A DNA stretch of 64,000 bases from Ziziphus jujuba (lineage: Eukaryota; Streptophyta; Magnoliopsida; Rosales; Rhamnaceae): assembly GCF_031755915.1 (NCBI RefSeq), contig NC_083383.1:4317501-4381500 (forward strand). The letters are read 5' to 3'. The position numbers and the translations under genes were made by a program. The notes under the pieces were generated by a model. That model made no database searches. It had not been told where the DNA came from and worked only from the letters and a program-made list of their open reading frames with translations. This document shows positions 1 through 10,643 of this stretch, one piece after another; the stretch's first letter is position 1; every line of letters starts with the position of its first letter.

Positions 1-3000
1 CTCAGTAGGGAAATCCCAATTCATTGGGCCTTTCGATACAATCAAATAGAAAGCCCTAAAGTCACCATATTCTAGGAGCCCAAACTATGTGATTGAATAA
101 ATCCTCCTCTATCTGTTGTGGGTCGAGGACTCCTTCTCCTTCCCTTTCTTCAAATTCTGATTTTTATTGTTCATAGAGAAATCTCTAATCAACGATAGAA
201 CAAGATCCATTTTGCATCATATCTAAGGGATCCTTGGTTCGGGCCGAAGAAGCAATGTCACTCGATCATTATCAAACTGGCTGCAATTCTTTTATGTCTG
301 TTAGGATCCCACCAGAGCTCCTTCTACTTCTAATAGGCCATGACCTAGATCAGAATCATTCTCAACGAGTCCATAAGAAGTGATCCCATTTTTCATCGAG
401 TCCGGGTAGAGACCAAGGATCTTGAGCGACCAATCTGGCAGAACAACTCAAAAGATAAAGAAGTATCGTTAATTTCTTCATGCTCGTTCCAAGTTCGAAG
501 TACCATTTGTACAAATAAGAATCCCCTTTGTTACATGATTTCTTCTTCATATAGATAGATATAGGATATGTGGAGCAGCTACTTAGAAGTACATTTTGTG
601 CAACAGCCCTTCCTATCTGATAGAAAAGGATCCCATGATCCTGAACTGATCTTACCTGGGATTGCAAATCCCAAGCTTGTCTATGAAGAGCATATCTAAT
701 TATATTAGTGTCTATAATTGATTTCTTCTGTGTAATACTAATTGATAGAGCCTCATTGGTAAGTGCTACAAGATCTCGTACATTGGAATCCATGGTTATG
801 GACCCGAATCCATTAGTATGGAACATTTTCTTTTCCAAGTGAAATCCCCTAGTATATGAAAGAGTGAAAAAGTGCTTTCGTTGTTATGGAATAAGAAGCC
901 TTTGTATCTTAATGCATGTATTTAATTTATTTGGAGCTATTAGAGCAGATCCATTTTTTGAGGACTATGAGTCGAAACAATAACAAGAATATTTCTAATG
1001 GAACATCTTTCACAATCCCTGGAGAGATAGTTCACTAATAGACCAAGGGATAAGTAGTTCGACTCATTCACATTCAGATCATGAATGTTTGGAATCCATA
1101 TTATGCAAGGAGACATTGCTTTTGCTAATTCGAATTGAGGGGTGATATAAAATCGGTCTATTTTCGGCATCATATCCATAGTTAGCACATTCATCATAGT
1201 TAGAAGCTCTAGCTCCGTATCAAGGTCACAGTCGATGTCATCACTATCATCAATATCGTCACTATCATCAATAAGAAAACCCTTTTTATCTAGGAACTTG
1301 TTCAGAAATACTGTAATGAAAAGAACATAGGAGTTTGTCCCTACGTATTTGACCAAATAGGATCGTCCAGTTCTTACAGAACCTATCACTAAAATACCCC
1401 TAGAGAGGGATAGGGCTAAGCGGAGCGAAAAAAGTTTTCCATGAGATGGGAAATGAAAACTATTAGCCCCACAAAAGGTTTGTGAATAAGTGATTGTCTG
1501 ATAATGAGCAAGGAATATCCATCTTTTTACTAAACAGGGTGCATTGAACTCATAACTCATTAGATACTTTTTATGAATGTCAACTAAGTATCATAAGTAA
1601 ATTGCTCTAGGTTGTTCAATCATTTGATAACCAGAGTCATTCTTTGATAAGTGATCACTATGAGTCAGAATCAACAAAATTTGATCAATCCTTTTTTCTG
1701 TCGCTAAGGTGGAGAACTGAACCAATAATTCTCTTTCTTTATCATCAATCGAATCACTGTTTGAGACTAGGATCCTATTTTATCATCAATCTAATCACCG
1801 TTCACATTTTTTTTTTCTTATTAATGAATAGATCTCTTTACTTGTATGACTTAGATGTCTCGTATTTCTTAAAAAAATGATTCGATTGATGGGATTTGGT
1901 ATGATACTTATGAAATCAACGATATCGATGAGATTGATATTCAAATATTTCTTCTTAGAACGTATTTATTTGACCCCATAAGTGGGACCACCACCCCATA
2001 GCATGTTGCCGCCAGAAGAAGAACCCCGTATTTCTTCTAGAGAATCTCCTAATTATTCCAGAGCAACTAGAAAAAGATTCTTTAACCAAAAAGAATTCAG
2101 TTCAGATGTAGGATACCTATCCAGAAGTTTTCGCAACTCAATCATGTATGATGGAATCATCAAAGATTTGACCTTTTTGAACTCTGTCTGTAACTCACTA
2201 TAGGCTCGAGAAACAAAGAGAAGGTGTGTTCGAACGAGATATCCAACAACAAGAAGAAGGAAAAAGATGAGTTATGAGTTGAACTTTTTACTAAACAGGG
2301 TGCATTGAACTCATAACTCATAACTCATTGAACTCATAACTCATAACTCATTAGATACTAAACAGGGTGCATTGAACTCCGCCCTTTCTCAAGGCATTTC
2401 TTTAGACAAAGACCCCATTTTTTCCTCTTTTCGGATGGTAAATATTTCTCAGAACATGAAGTGTGAATTAAACCCATGTTTAAATTGAAAATGAGATACT
2501 GATGCAAGTTCTTCGCTTCTGAATCAGACAGATTCATATGTGAAAGAGGTTAACAATAAGTTCTTTTTAAATTGACTATTTATCCCTCTGTTAGAAGTGT
2601 TCCAGAAATGTCTGCGATCGAGTAAATAGCTCTACAAACTAATGGATAAGATCGAATTGGAAAATGGAAAGATTTGTACAAGTTATACTTTTCGTCACCA
2701 TTGTGTGGAAAATCGTTAGGTATGGATATGCTAGACATCTGTAACTCGATTGGTGAAATAGTATCTCTCTCCAAAAAACATATATATTTTTTTTACCACC
2801 GCACAAAGAAAATATTTTGTTGTGAATGAACAAGATATTGAAGAATTGTCCATACGTAAAATCATAAATATTGATACGGACCTTTTCCACATAAAAAAGG
2901 AATCCTTTGTTACAATGAAGCAGAAGTGATGTGGATTATTCAAGAATCGAAGTCGATTTTCTTTATAAAAAGAAGATATCAATGAATTTCTATGAAATGG

Positions 3001-3481
3001 TTTCATGGGATTCAAACAATTGTCTTGATTGTGGGATGTCATTGAGAAATAGGAATTCGTGTTATCAAAAGATTTCTTGAGATTATTTCTAGTATGGAAT
3101 GAGTCAATCATCCACTTTGGTATCTTATTGAACAAAAATGGTGATATTGTTCCTCCATTAATCAAGAATTTCGCTTTTTGGGAAGTATCATGATCGCCCA
3201 ATAAGAAGGTTTCCATTTTTTCAAATGAACGATTTGAAGACCTATTGATTCTAACAACTGATTGCAAAGTTGATCATTCAGACCTTTCAATTCATAGATG
3301 TGGATCTCAGACCTATGAATGGGTATATTCCTGAAACTCACAAAGAAAAAAGGAAGTGAGTTAGACAAAAAGAGAAGAAACTTGGACAAAAAAAGAAGTA
3401 ACTTAGACAAAAAAAAAGGAAGTGACTTAGACAAATCTTTTTTTTCGATAACCTCAGACCAATCAATCGAATATTGATTAA
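1..3481 (-). pseudogene. ycf2: ycf2 pseudogene, internal part (plastid-derived)
   Basis: Ycf2 is a very large plastid protein with an FtsH-like AAA domain, proposed to belong to the 2-MD import motor at the inner envelope. Read leftwards, the minus strand gives Ycf2-like peptides in the right order, for example [20 protein letters not shown] near 3200, [18 protein letters not shown] and the Asp-rich [13 protein letters not shown] run near 1240-1430, and [16 protein letters not shown] near 830. Several stops and frame changes break it. The first roughly 800 codons are missing at the right, where it joins the trnK intron; a few hundred bases are replaced near 2272-2380; and the C-terminal part runs off the left edge. 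Plus-strand open frames here are shadows. Identification is firm; it is a NUPT pseudogene. Confidence 0.95.
2272..2380. repeat. Templated filler insertion in ycf2
   Basis: A block made of copies of the sequence at about 1524-1569 of the same ycf2 copy: the string GGTGCATTGAACTCATAACT and parts of it occur again here, in the same orientation, with short tandem re-starts. It sits exactly where several hundred bases of ycf2 coding sequence are missing. This looks like filler DNA copied from about 750 bp away during repair of a break. Confidence 0.8.
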
Positions 3482-3706
3482 TATGTCATAGATTGAACAC
3501 TACTTGAACATATCCAGAAAGAAAGAAATATTCTTAGAATTCTCCATTGATACGACATGCTACTTTTTCCATTCATTCCTTTCAGGATCATTCGCAGTTT
3601 TACAAACTGTACCGGTGGTATGGACGAATCCGTTGCTTCATACAAATGTGTAAAAGATGCTAGCCGCACTTAAAAGCCGAGTACTCTACCGTTGAGTTAC
3701 CAACCC
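3482..3706 (-). pseudogene. trnK-UUU: trnK-UUU 5' exon and start of its intron
   Basis: Positions 3670-3706 on the minus strand match the plastid trnK-UUU 5' exon (GGGTTGGTAACTCAACGG...), including anticodon TTT at the exon end. It is followed by the group II intron start GTGCGGC (3663-3669) and about 180 bp of intron. matK, the 3' exon and psbA are absent, and the intron runs directly into ycf2. The gene cannot make a tRNA. Confidence 0.9.
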
Positions 3707-4390
3707 GAATAAAAGAATTAGAATGTGTAGATACAATTAGATTCCCAATAAAATAAATAAAGAGGTTGAATTGCACGACGTAATCACAACATTGAATTTG
3801 AAATGGCAAAACAAATTGTATCATACAAAAAAAAAAAAAAATTCTTGTATCACAAAAAATCCAATGAACCTATTCCTTGAATGAAATCAAATCTATGGCA
3901 TGGAGAAAAATAGATCCATTTATCCACGATCAAATTATATCTATTCGATACACTGTTATCAATATGAGTATTTGAGAAAAGAATACAATGGAGAACTAGA
4001 AAAAATATAAAATATTGTAAATTTAAATAAAAAAAATAAGGAATTGTGTTGGATTGGCACTACATAGCTAATCAACATATAGACAAATAAGGGATGCAGA
4101 CATAAGAAAAAAGTAATAAAGAAAAAAAAAAGGAGTAGAAAAAAGCTCGAATTTAGTCAATCAATCAATATAAGTAAAAAAAAAAAGCTTAATCCCCCTT
4201 TTTATCTATTCATAAAAATCCAACTAACCCCCATTACCATTAATGGTAATACCCAAAATCGAAAGTAGGAATAACAACAGAATAGCAGAGAAAAGACTAT
4301 ACAAAGCTCTCTACAAGTGATCTCCACCTTCTTCATTTATATATTTCTTATATATTTCATTTCATTTTGATATATTTCATTAATTTTTCA
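3707..4390. other. trnK-rps16 plastid spacer
   Basis: AT-rich spacer with many A runs and no supportable gene. Its position between trnK and rps16 matches the plastid large single-copy region. Confidence 0.7.
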
Positions 4391-5535
4391 TTAATTGACT
4401 GTCGTTTGGTGATTAAGGGTAAGTTCCGTAAAAACCCCCACTTTCTTTGAAATATCATGAACAGTTCCTGTAGGCTGAGCACCTTTTTCAAGGAAATATA
4501 CAATAGCAAGAACATTTAAATAGGTTTGATTCTTTATCGAGTCATAAAAACCCACTTTCCGAAGATCTCTTCCTTCTATTCTGGATTGAACATCAATTGC
4601 AACGATTCGATAAATGGCTCATTGGGATAGATGAACAATATCCCCCCTAGAAACGTATAAGAAGTTTTCTCCTCATACAGCTCAAGAAAATTGGAAATTA
4701 TATCTATGTATAGAATGATAAGGTAAAATATATCGATAAAATCATCAAATCAACTAGACTATGATTTAAATACTTATTCTTTCCCCCACCAAAAAAATTA
4801 TTCGTATTTACAATTTGCACCCTCATAACGCAAGTTGGATAACTCTCAAATAATTCAAGGAAACCTTTTAAGCATTTCATTTATTGAGTGGTCTCTAACA
4901 CCCTTTTTGTCTGTCTTTTTTAGAATCTCTTTTGATTCTGCACTCTGATCTAGTTGTTGAGAAAATCGAAAATGGTATTTCCTTGTTCCAGGATCCTTTA
5001 TCTTTGCCTTGAATCATTGGGTTTAGACATTACTTCGGTGATTTTGAATCGTTTCAAAATGGCAGCAACATACCCTTTTTTATGATTTCTTTCTATCAAA
5101 GAATCATACGACTGAGTAATTCTTGTGTAATACACTTTTGATTTGATCGAAAAAGTTTTACCAATTCCAAAAAAATTGACTTTTGAATTTGAAACTTGCT
5201 TGAATTGGATCCTTTCGATTTATATATGGAAAATATATTTACAAATATATTTACGAAGTTGTCCCAATTTATTTATTAATACTAACCCTAGATTCTTGCC
5301 TCTGAGAAATGAATCAATACTTTTTACTTGAGCTCCATCATGTACGATTTACATCAACCCCCCAAAACATGAGAGTTCTATTGAAATAGAAGAAATGATG
5401 TCGAGTCAAGAGCACTTTCATTCCTCTATAATTCCTGTATAATAAAAAATGGCGGATGTGAGAATCCACAACGGATCGTGTCCTTCAAGTCGCACATTGC
5501 TTTCTACCACATCATTTTAAACGAAGTTTTACCAT
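4391..5535 (-). pseudogene. rps16: rps16 pseudogene (two exons, group II intron)
   Basis: Ribosomal protein S16 of the plastid 30S subunit. Exon 1 is 5496-5535 (40 nt, the usual length): MVKLRLK, then TGA where plastid rps16 has CGA (Arg8), then CGRKQ. The intron starts GTGCGACTTG at 5495. Exon 2 (about 4391-4622) contains VYRIVAID-like and TVHDISK-like peptides and ends in TVN-stop at 4391. The early stop is a C-to-T change at a CpG. The exon/intron structure is otherwise whole, so this was a direct DNA transfer and not a processed copy. Confidence 0.9.
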
Positions 5536-6416
5536 AGCATTCCTTTAGTTTGGAACCAGTATGTAATTGATTCAATTATGGAATCATGAATAGTCATTGG
5601 TTCGGTCGGTACATAGTAATCTATACTTTTTCTTTCTATATGAAATATGAATAGCTAGGTTCTAACGAAGTCTCAGAATGAATTCAATTTAATCCCTAAC
5701 ACCCAATACATATATTTATTTTAACATATATTTTATTTCATTTATTTATTTATTTAATATAATAAAATATAAATAAAATATAAATACCTTGAATACCATG
5801 AATAAAATAAAAAATTTCTTTTGAATCTGCACCTTTACGTAACTTGATAGTGATAGGATAAATTTACCAATTTCACACTTCTTCGAGTACTACGAACTCA
5901 TAAGATCATTATTTGAATAACATTTTAAAGGAAGGACCACATTTTAGCATCCTAAGAGAAATCCATATTTGTATTAAACCATCAATGATTAAAAAACTAG
6001 ATAGCTAAAGAATCCACTTTATTTTTTTAGTGAACTAGTGGATAAAGACTGGTGTAAGGTAAGGTTGTTGTTTTTTCATATTGATTTCTAAAATTGGAAT
6101 CAAAATAACAATAATATGGGACCACTATACAGATAGACTAAAAACTTGTTACCGAAAGGAATTATAGATATTTTATGTTAAATATTTTAACATTTAGGGA
6201 TCACAAATGGATCCAATTATATCTGCGTGTTATTTGAACACGATTCAATTTGTGAAAAAGATATGATTCAGAGAAGAATTATTAAGAATACTAATAAAAT
6301 TTTTCCAATCCAATATTATACTCTTAAACAGAAAGGTGTTTTATTTTAAAAGGCAATCTTTTTTTCTGATATATAGCATTATATATATTATAATGCTATA
6401 ATGGGTTGGGCATGCT
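5536..6416. other. rps16-trnQ plastid spacer
   Basis: AT-rich spacer with no gene I can support. It has a run of TTTA/AAATA repeats at about 5705-5790 and a small palindrome of alternating AT just before trnQ (6376-6401). Confidence 0.65.
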
Positions 6417-6488
6417 CTGGGTCGGAAGGATTCAAACCTCCGAATAGCAAGACCAAAACCCGTTGCCTTACCACTTGGCCACGCCCCA
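6417..6488 (-). tRNA. trnQ-UUG: trnQ-UUG-like plastid tRNA (NUPT copy)
   Basis: The minus strand reads TGGGGCGTGGCCAAGTGGTA at the 5' end, anticodon loop with TTG, and the T-arm close to plastid trnQ; 72 nt. It differs from the plastid gene by C-to-T type changes, one in the T-loop (GGTTTGAATCC). It lies next to psbK as in plastids. Probably not expressed. Confidence 0.85.
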
Positions 6489-6853
6489 TTTCTATTCGAC
6501 CCTAATAAACACTAATATTGGTATTGGTTGTGTATCAACTCCAGTATAAATATCTATAAACTAGATAGATTGTTGCTAGAATTTTAATATGTGTCGATAT
6601 AGAATTAAATTGAATCTATTGATCATTACATAGAATTCAATTAAGATATTGTATGAAAGTATGATTTATTCTATTATCTTTTGATTTGAGAATTGAAGGA
6701 TTTTTGATTGGGGGAGTTCAAAGCAAAGAAGGTTTTTGGGGTCTATCTTATTTAGTTTTATTCATTTTCCCTTCTATCAATAACTCAACTTATTAATAAC
6801 TCAATCAAAATAATACAATTATCTTCAATAACAAAAATAACAAAATATTTGTT
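6489..6853. other. trnQ-psbK plastid spacer
   Basis: AT-rich spacer without a recognisable gene; it ends at the psbK start. Confidence 0.6.
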
Positions 6854-7036
6854 ATGCTTAATATATTTAGTTTGATATGGATCTGTCTTAATTCTGCCTT
6901 TTATTCAAATGGTTTTTTCAACCCCAAATTACCAGAGGGCTATGCTTTTTTGAATCCAATCGTAGATGTTATGCCAGTACTATCTGCGCTATTTGTTCTC
7001 TTAGCTTTTGTTTGGCAGGCTACTGTAAGTTTTTGA
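6854..7036 (+). pseudogene. psbK: psbK, nearly intact NUPT copy
   Basis: Small photosystem II subunit with one membrane helix and a cleaved leader. The frame gives 60 residues, starting [16 protein letters not shown] and ending [12 protein letters not shown]. The usual plastid protein is 61 residues; its last Arg codon is here TGA (CGA to TGA), so only one residue is lost. Some substitutions lie in the normally conserved N-terminal and PVIDVMP-like region. Open by virtue of its shortness; it has no nuclear promoter or transit peptide that I can see. Confidence 0.85.
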
Positions 7037-7450
7037 TGAGATCTTTAATAACGTCCTAGCCAAATTCATGATTGATTTAAAAAAAAAAAAATTCTAACCT
7101 AACGCTTGATAAGATTAGATAGGTTTTAGAGTATGAACTCTCGATTCCAATATTGAAATTTTTGTTCAGCCACGAGAAATTTGGATCAACCCATTTCCTT
7201 ATTATGACCTTTTTTTCCATTGAAAGGCCTTATCGGAGTACTCACAATGTCAAATTGTAGGTATGAAAGAAAATTTCACTTATATTATAAATATTCAAAT
7301 GCATTTTTTAAAAATTTCATTTTCTGTTTTTAAAAAAAACTTTATTTCTTAGTGTCAAAATACAAAATAAAAAGAGTAGGGTATACGGTCTAAAATAAAA
7401 TAGCGAATCTATTCTCTTTTTTCCTAAAAAAGAATTTTGTAGATTGTGTA
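7037..7450. other. psbK-psbI plastid spacer
   Basis: AT-rich spacer with poly-A/T runs; nothing coding is supported. Confidence 0.6.
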
Positions 7451-7549
7451 ATGCTTACTCTCAAACTATTTGTTTACATGGTAGTTTCGCTCTTTATCTT
7501 CAGATTCCTATCTAACGACCCAAGGTGTAATCCTAGACGTGAAGAATAA
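7451..7549 (+). pseudogene. psbI: psbI with in-frame 12-bp deletion
   Basis: Single-helix photosystem II subunit. The open frame reads [20 protein letters not shown] then [16 protein letters not shown], 32 residues against 36 in plastids; four residues of the helix (IFFV-like) are missing. Gly-to-Arg and Arg-to-Cys changes near the C-terminus are G-to-A and C-to-T. Too short for the usual open-frame cut-off. It follows psbK as in chloroplasts. Confidence 0.88.
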
Positions 7550-7695
7550 AAAAAAAAAATAGAAATAAGTTTTTCTTCCTTGATTTTAAAAGTTCTTAGA
7601 TTAGTAGGATTTTATCTATTCCACACTGAACTCGAGAGAAATTTGAAAGAAAAGGACAAGATATCGATGAAAACGGAAAGAGAGGGATTCGAACC

Positions 7696-8822
7696 TGATG
7701 CGAACTTAGGACGACCTGTGCCTAAACCTATATTATATTAGCCTGGATCTAATCATGTTCAACTTCTAATGGTTACCTTGCCCCCTAACCAACTTGTGAT
7801 TAGAAACTTGCTATATAATGAAGATGCCACAATAGGTGATGGAAGGCCTATTAATAAGTCAAATTAAAACACTCATTCACTAATGGTGTATTAGGTGTTC
7901 AAAAGAACAAAGAGAATTCAATCTCACAAATAATTTTCTGTATAAAATTCAAGCTTTATTCTTATTGAAAAATAAACCTTTAAATAGGCTGCAAAGTCAC
8001 AAAATAAAACCCTAAAACTAAAGGGAAAATTAGCCATACAAAGTGGTTTCCTATGGTGGCCGAAATTCTCATTTCTTTCATAAACTAATTTTGGTTAATT
8101 AACTCCTTTATTTTGAATTAGGAATTAATTAATTTACAATGAAATATTAAAATAATAACTTTCCTAAACTTATTTATCCATAAATAAATAAATAAAAACC
8201 AAAAAAGTAATGGTAATTTCCTAAAACAAAAAGTAGAATTAAATTAGGAAACTAAAATACTAGTTTTTTGACTAAGTTGACTTTGACCATTCTTTGACCA
8301 ATTTGAGCTCCAAATCAGTGTCAATATGCTTTTTAGGATGCCAAATAATCTGACCATGAATTCCCACATGTTTCCCTTGCTTGAAAGAAAGAGAAAAAGC
8401 CAACTCAACAAAATACAGTAAAGCTAGCAGGAAAACAGCAAAAACCCGACCAAATTTCTCCTTATGTGTGTACACCTCTTTTGAATGGTTTTGAAGCTGA
8501 TTTGACTTGATTCCATACCCTCTTAAACATATGTATTGAATACATGAAGCATTGTAACCATTTCATGCTACTCGGACTCTAAAAAGCACCAAAACCATTA
8601 CTTGGACCCGTATCGGCTTCCACCACTTGTATGCTCAAAACAGATCTTGGTTCTTTGGGAATAGACATGCCCTCTTGAGAATGGATTATTCCCTGGATAA
8701 ATGCAGCAAGGTGATCTCTAAACCTCTTAGCTTGAACTCTAGTGATCGGCCCAGTTTTCATCCATATCAAGTCGACACCCTAGCAGGTTGTCGGTTGTGC
8801 AAACTCAGACGGATTTGCATCA
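7696..8822 (-). repeat. Left LTR of the chimeric element (minus)
   Basis: About 1127 bp, bounded by TGATGCGAAC and GATTTGCATCA. It shares block order with the LTRs at 15125 and 18583 (GCCACAATAGG, CCTATTAATAAGTC, AAACCTTTAAATAGGCT) and carries an antisense open frame with GPITRVQAKRFRDHL at 8579-8770. It lacks the TTATGTCTGTCCGAGC minisatellite. Confidence 0.8.
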
Positions 8823-8939
8823 TGATGTCCGTTTTCTCACCTCTCCCCATAGCTCCAGAATCATCTTTAAATCCTATGGACTCCTCTTCATTAATTCTCA
8901 AAGGTGGATCTCCTCTTTCCATCCTTGAATCTGCCATGT
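8823..8939 (-). pseudogene. gag start fragment, left half-element
   Basis: Minus-strand peptide MADSRMERGDPPLRINEEES from the ATG at 8939, matching MTESRMRRGEPPLRINEEES at the gag start of the element at 15125. After about 39 codons it runs directly into the LTR; the rest of gag and pol is deleted. Confidence 0.75.
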
Positions 8940-9325
8940 TAGTATGAATATCACAAAAATAAAATAAATTCTCACCAAAAGTCACTCCTTCACGTGTTTC
9001 ACTCAATCAGGGTCTCGACACTCGTGTTTCCACACTAGTTTTGGCTTTTACCCTCTTTTAAGCTCACACACTCTTGCTTTTTTCCATTCAAAGAATTATC
9101 TCAAAGGTCTAATTAAAACACCCACAAAACAGCAATTAGATCATAAGTATATTTTAATTAAATTTATCAACAAAACAGTAGCAAAAGCAAACAATACCAA
9201 GTGAATTTTTAAACACCTAATTCTTTGCTTTTCCAAACAAAAATAAGGAAATTTAGAAAAACAAATTTCAGAATAAATAAGAACTGGACTAGATGGTAAG
9301 AAATTATGAACTCAAGAGTCAAATA
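8940..9325 (-). other. Leader (5' UTR) remnant, left half-element
   Basis: Aligns by eye with 17537-17925 of the second element: shared strings CACGTGTTTCACTCAA-like, CTCTTTTAAGCTCACA and AACACCCACAAAACAGCAAT. Homology ends near 9320, where plus-oriented pol begins. Confidence 0.7.
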
Positions 9326-9855
9326 AGCTACAATGGCTACAATGACTTAATGATTGTGGAGAGTTGAAGGTGAATAGGCAAGTGAAGATTGCATTCTCTA
9401 TTGGTGATTATGAAGATGAGGTTATTTGTGATGTGGTACCAATGCAAGCTGGTCATTTGCTTTTGGGACATTCGTGGCAATTTGATAAATATACTAATCA
9501 TCATGGTCGTACTAACAAAATTGTCTTCAACTTTAAGGGTAAACAAGTGGTGTTTATGCCAATGACTCCTAAACAAGTTTTTGAAGATCATTTGGCTCTA
9601 CAAAGGAGGGAGCCCGAGAAGCTTAAAGAAAAGGCTAGTATAGCACCCACGGCTTCAACAACTATTCAAGGGAACAAAACCATGCAAGAACAACCAGGTA
9701 AGTGTCCTAAACTCCAACTAGAAGGGAAAGAAAGGGAGAAACCCGAGAGTGTGAGAAAGTTTGAAAAAGCCAAGTGTGAGAGAAAACAAATGGAACCCGT
9801 GAGTGAGAAAGAAAAAGAGAGGAAAGAAAAGAAAAAAAGAAAATTTTTATGTTAG
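9326..9855 (+). pseudogene. Gypsy protease-region fragment
   Basis: The frame encodes LKVNRQVKIAFSIGDYEDEV, VVPMQAGHLLLGHSWQFDK and a YTNHHGRTNKIVF-like stretch, the usual second half of a Ty3/gypsy retropepsin. The catalytic Asp-Ser/Thr-Gly half is missing upstream. A Lys/Glu-rich linker follows and ends at 9855. A short piece resembling the start of the next segment (LKKAFVSNKPMLNMIYKDYF) follows in another frame at 9866-9935, and RT/RNase H is deleted. Confidence 0.8.
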
Positions 9856-10069
9856 CTTATGTGAGCTTAAAAAGGCATTTGTGAGTAATAAACCTATGCT
9901 GAACATGATTTATAAAGATTATTTTTTCAAAGATGTTTTTGTTGTATAGAACTTTATCTGCATTATTGAGAGCTTGACTTAGTGGAGATTTAAAAATTTG
10001 GGAGAGATTATTTGCTGATATTAAAAAGTTTGATTTTTGCCAACATGAGCTTGTATGTCTAGGATTTGT

Positions 10070-10643
10070 TATGATAGTGTTTGACCCAGGAAATTTGGTT
10101 TGGTTGCACCTAAGAAAAGAGAGGTTTCCAGAGCAACGAAAGTAGAAGCTTGTGCCGCATGGGGATGGACCTTTTCAAGTTTTGGAGCAGATTAATGAAA
10201 ATGCTTAGAAACTTAATTTACCAGGTGAGTATAATGTAAGTGCTACCTTTAATGTTGCTGATTTATCTCCTTTTTGAGTAGGTGATGATTTGAGGACAAA
10301 TCATTTTCAAGAGGAGGGGAATGATGAGGACATGACTAGGAGCACCTTAAGATGGATTCGAGAGCCACTTCAAATCTCTACGGGACCAATAACCAGAGCT
10401 AGAGCAAAGCAGTTTAAAGAAGAACTAAATCGTTTAATCCAAGAGGTGTTCATAAATCAAGGAAGCATGTTCATTACTGAGGATCAACCAAAATTGGTCC
10501 ATATGATTGGAACAGTGGATGCCAACATGAAAGAGAGCTTAACGCAAAAAATCCTACAACATGGTGATGTGGCAAGTTTTGATGACATGGATGGTAATGC
10601 GGAATCCTATGGTGACATGGCACTTTTGTCACGTGGAGGGTGA
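10070..10643 (+). pseudogene. Integrase C-terminus and polyprotein tail
   Basis: Reading across stops, 10070-10310 resembles the integrase C-terminal region (LVWLHLRKERFPEQ, GDGPFQVLEQINEN, YNVSATFNVADLSPF). The open frame 10290-10643 follows: RTNHFQEEGNDED, then GPITRARAKQFKEELNRLIQ. The coding frame crosses the polypurine tract into the 3' LTR. This arrangement and the integrase sequence are known for CRM-type chromoviruses; that clade call is an inference. Confidence 0.75.
10310..10321 (+). other. Polypurine tract
   Basis: AGAGGAGGGGAA directly before the LTR start TGATGAGG (10322): the plus-strand primer site of the right half-element. It lies within the coding frame. Confidence 0.65.

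Noticed and set aside
1644..2203. Inverted ycf2 segment suggested by plus-strand frames
   Set aside because: The minus strand here also reads Ycf2 in the right order ([32 protein letters not shown]), so there is no inversion; plus frames are shadows.
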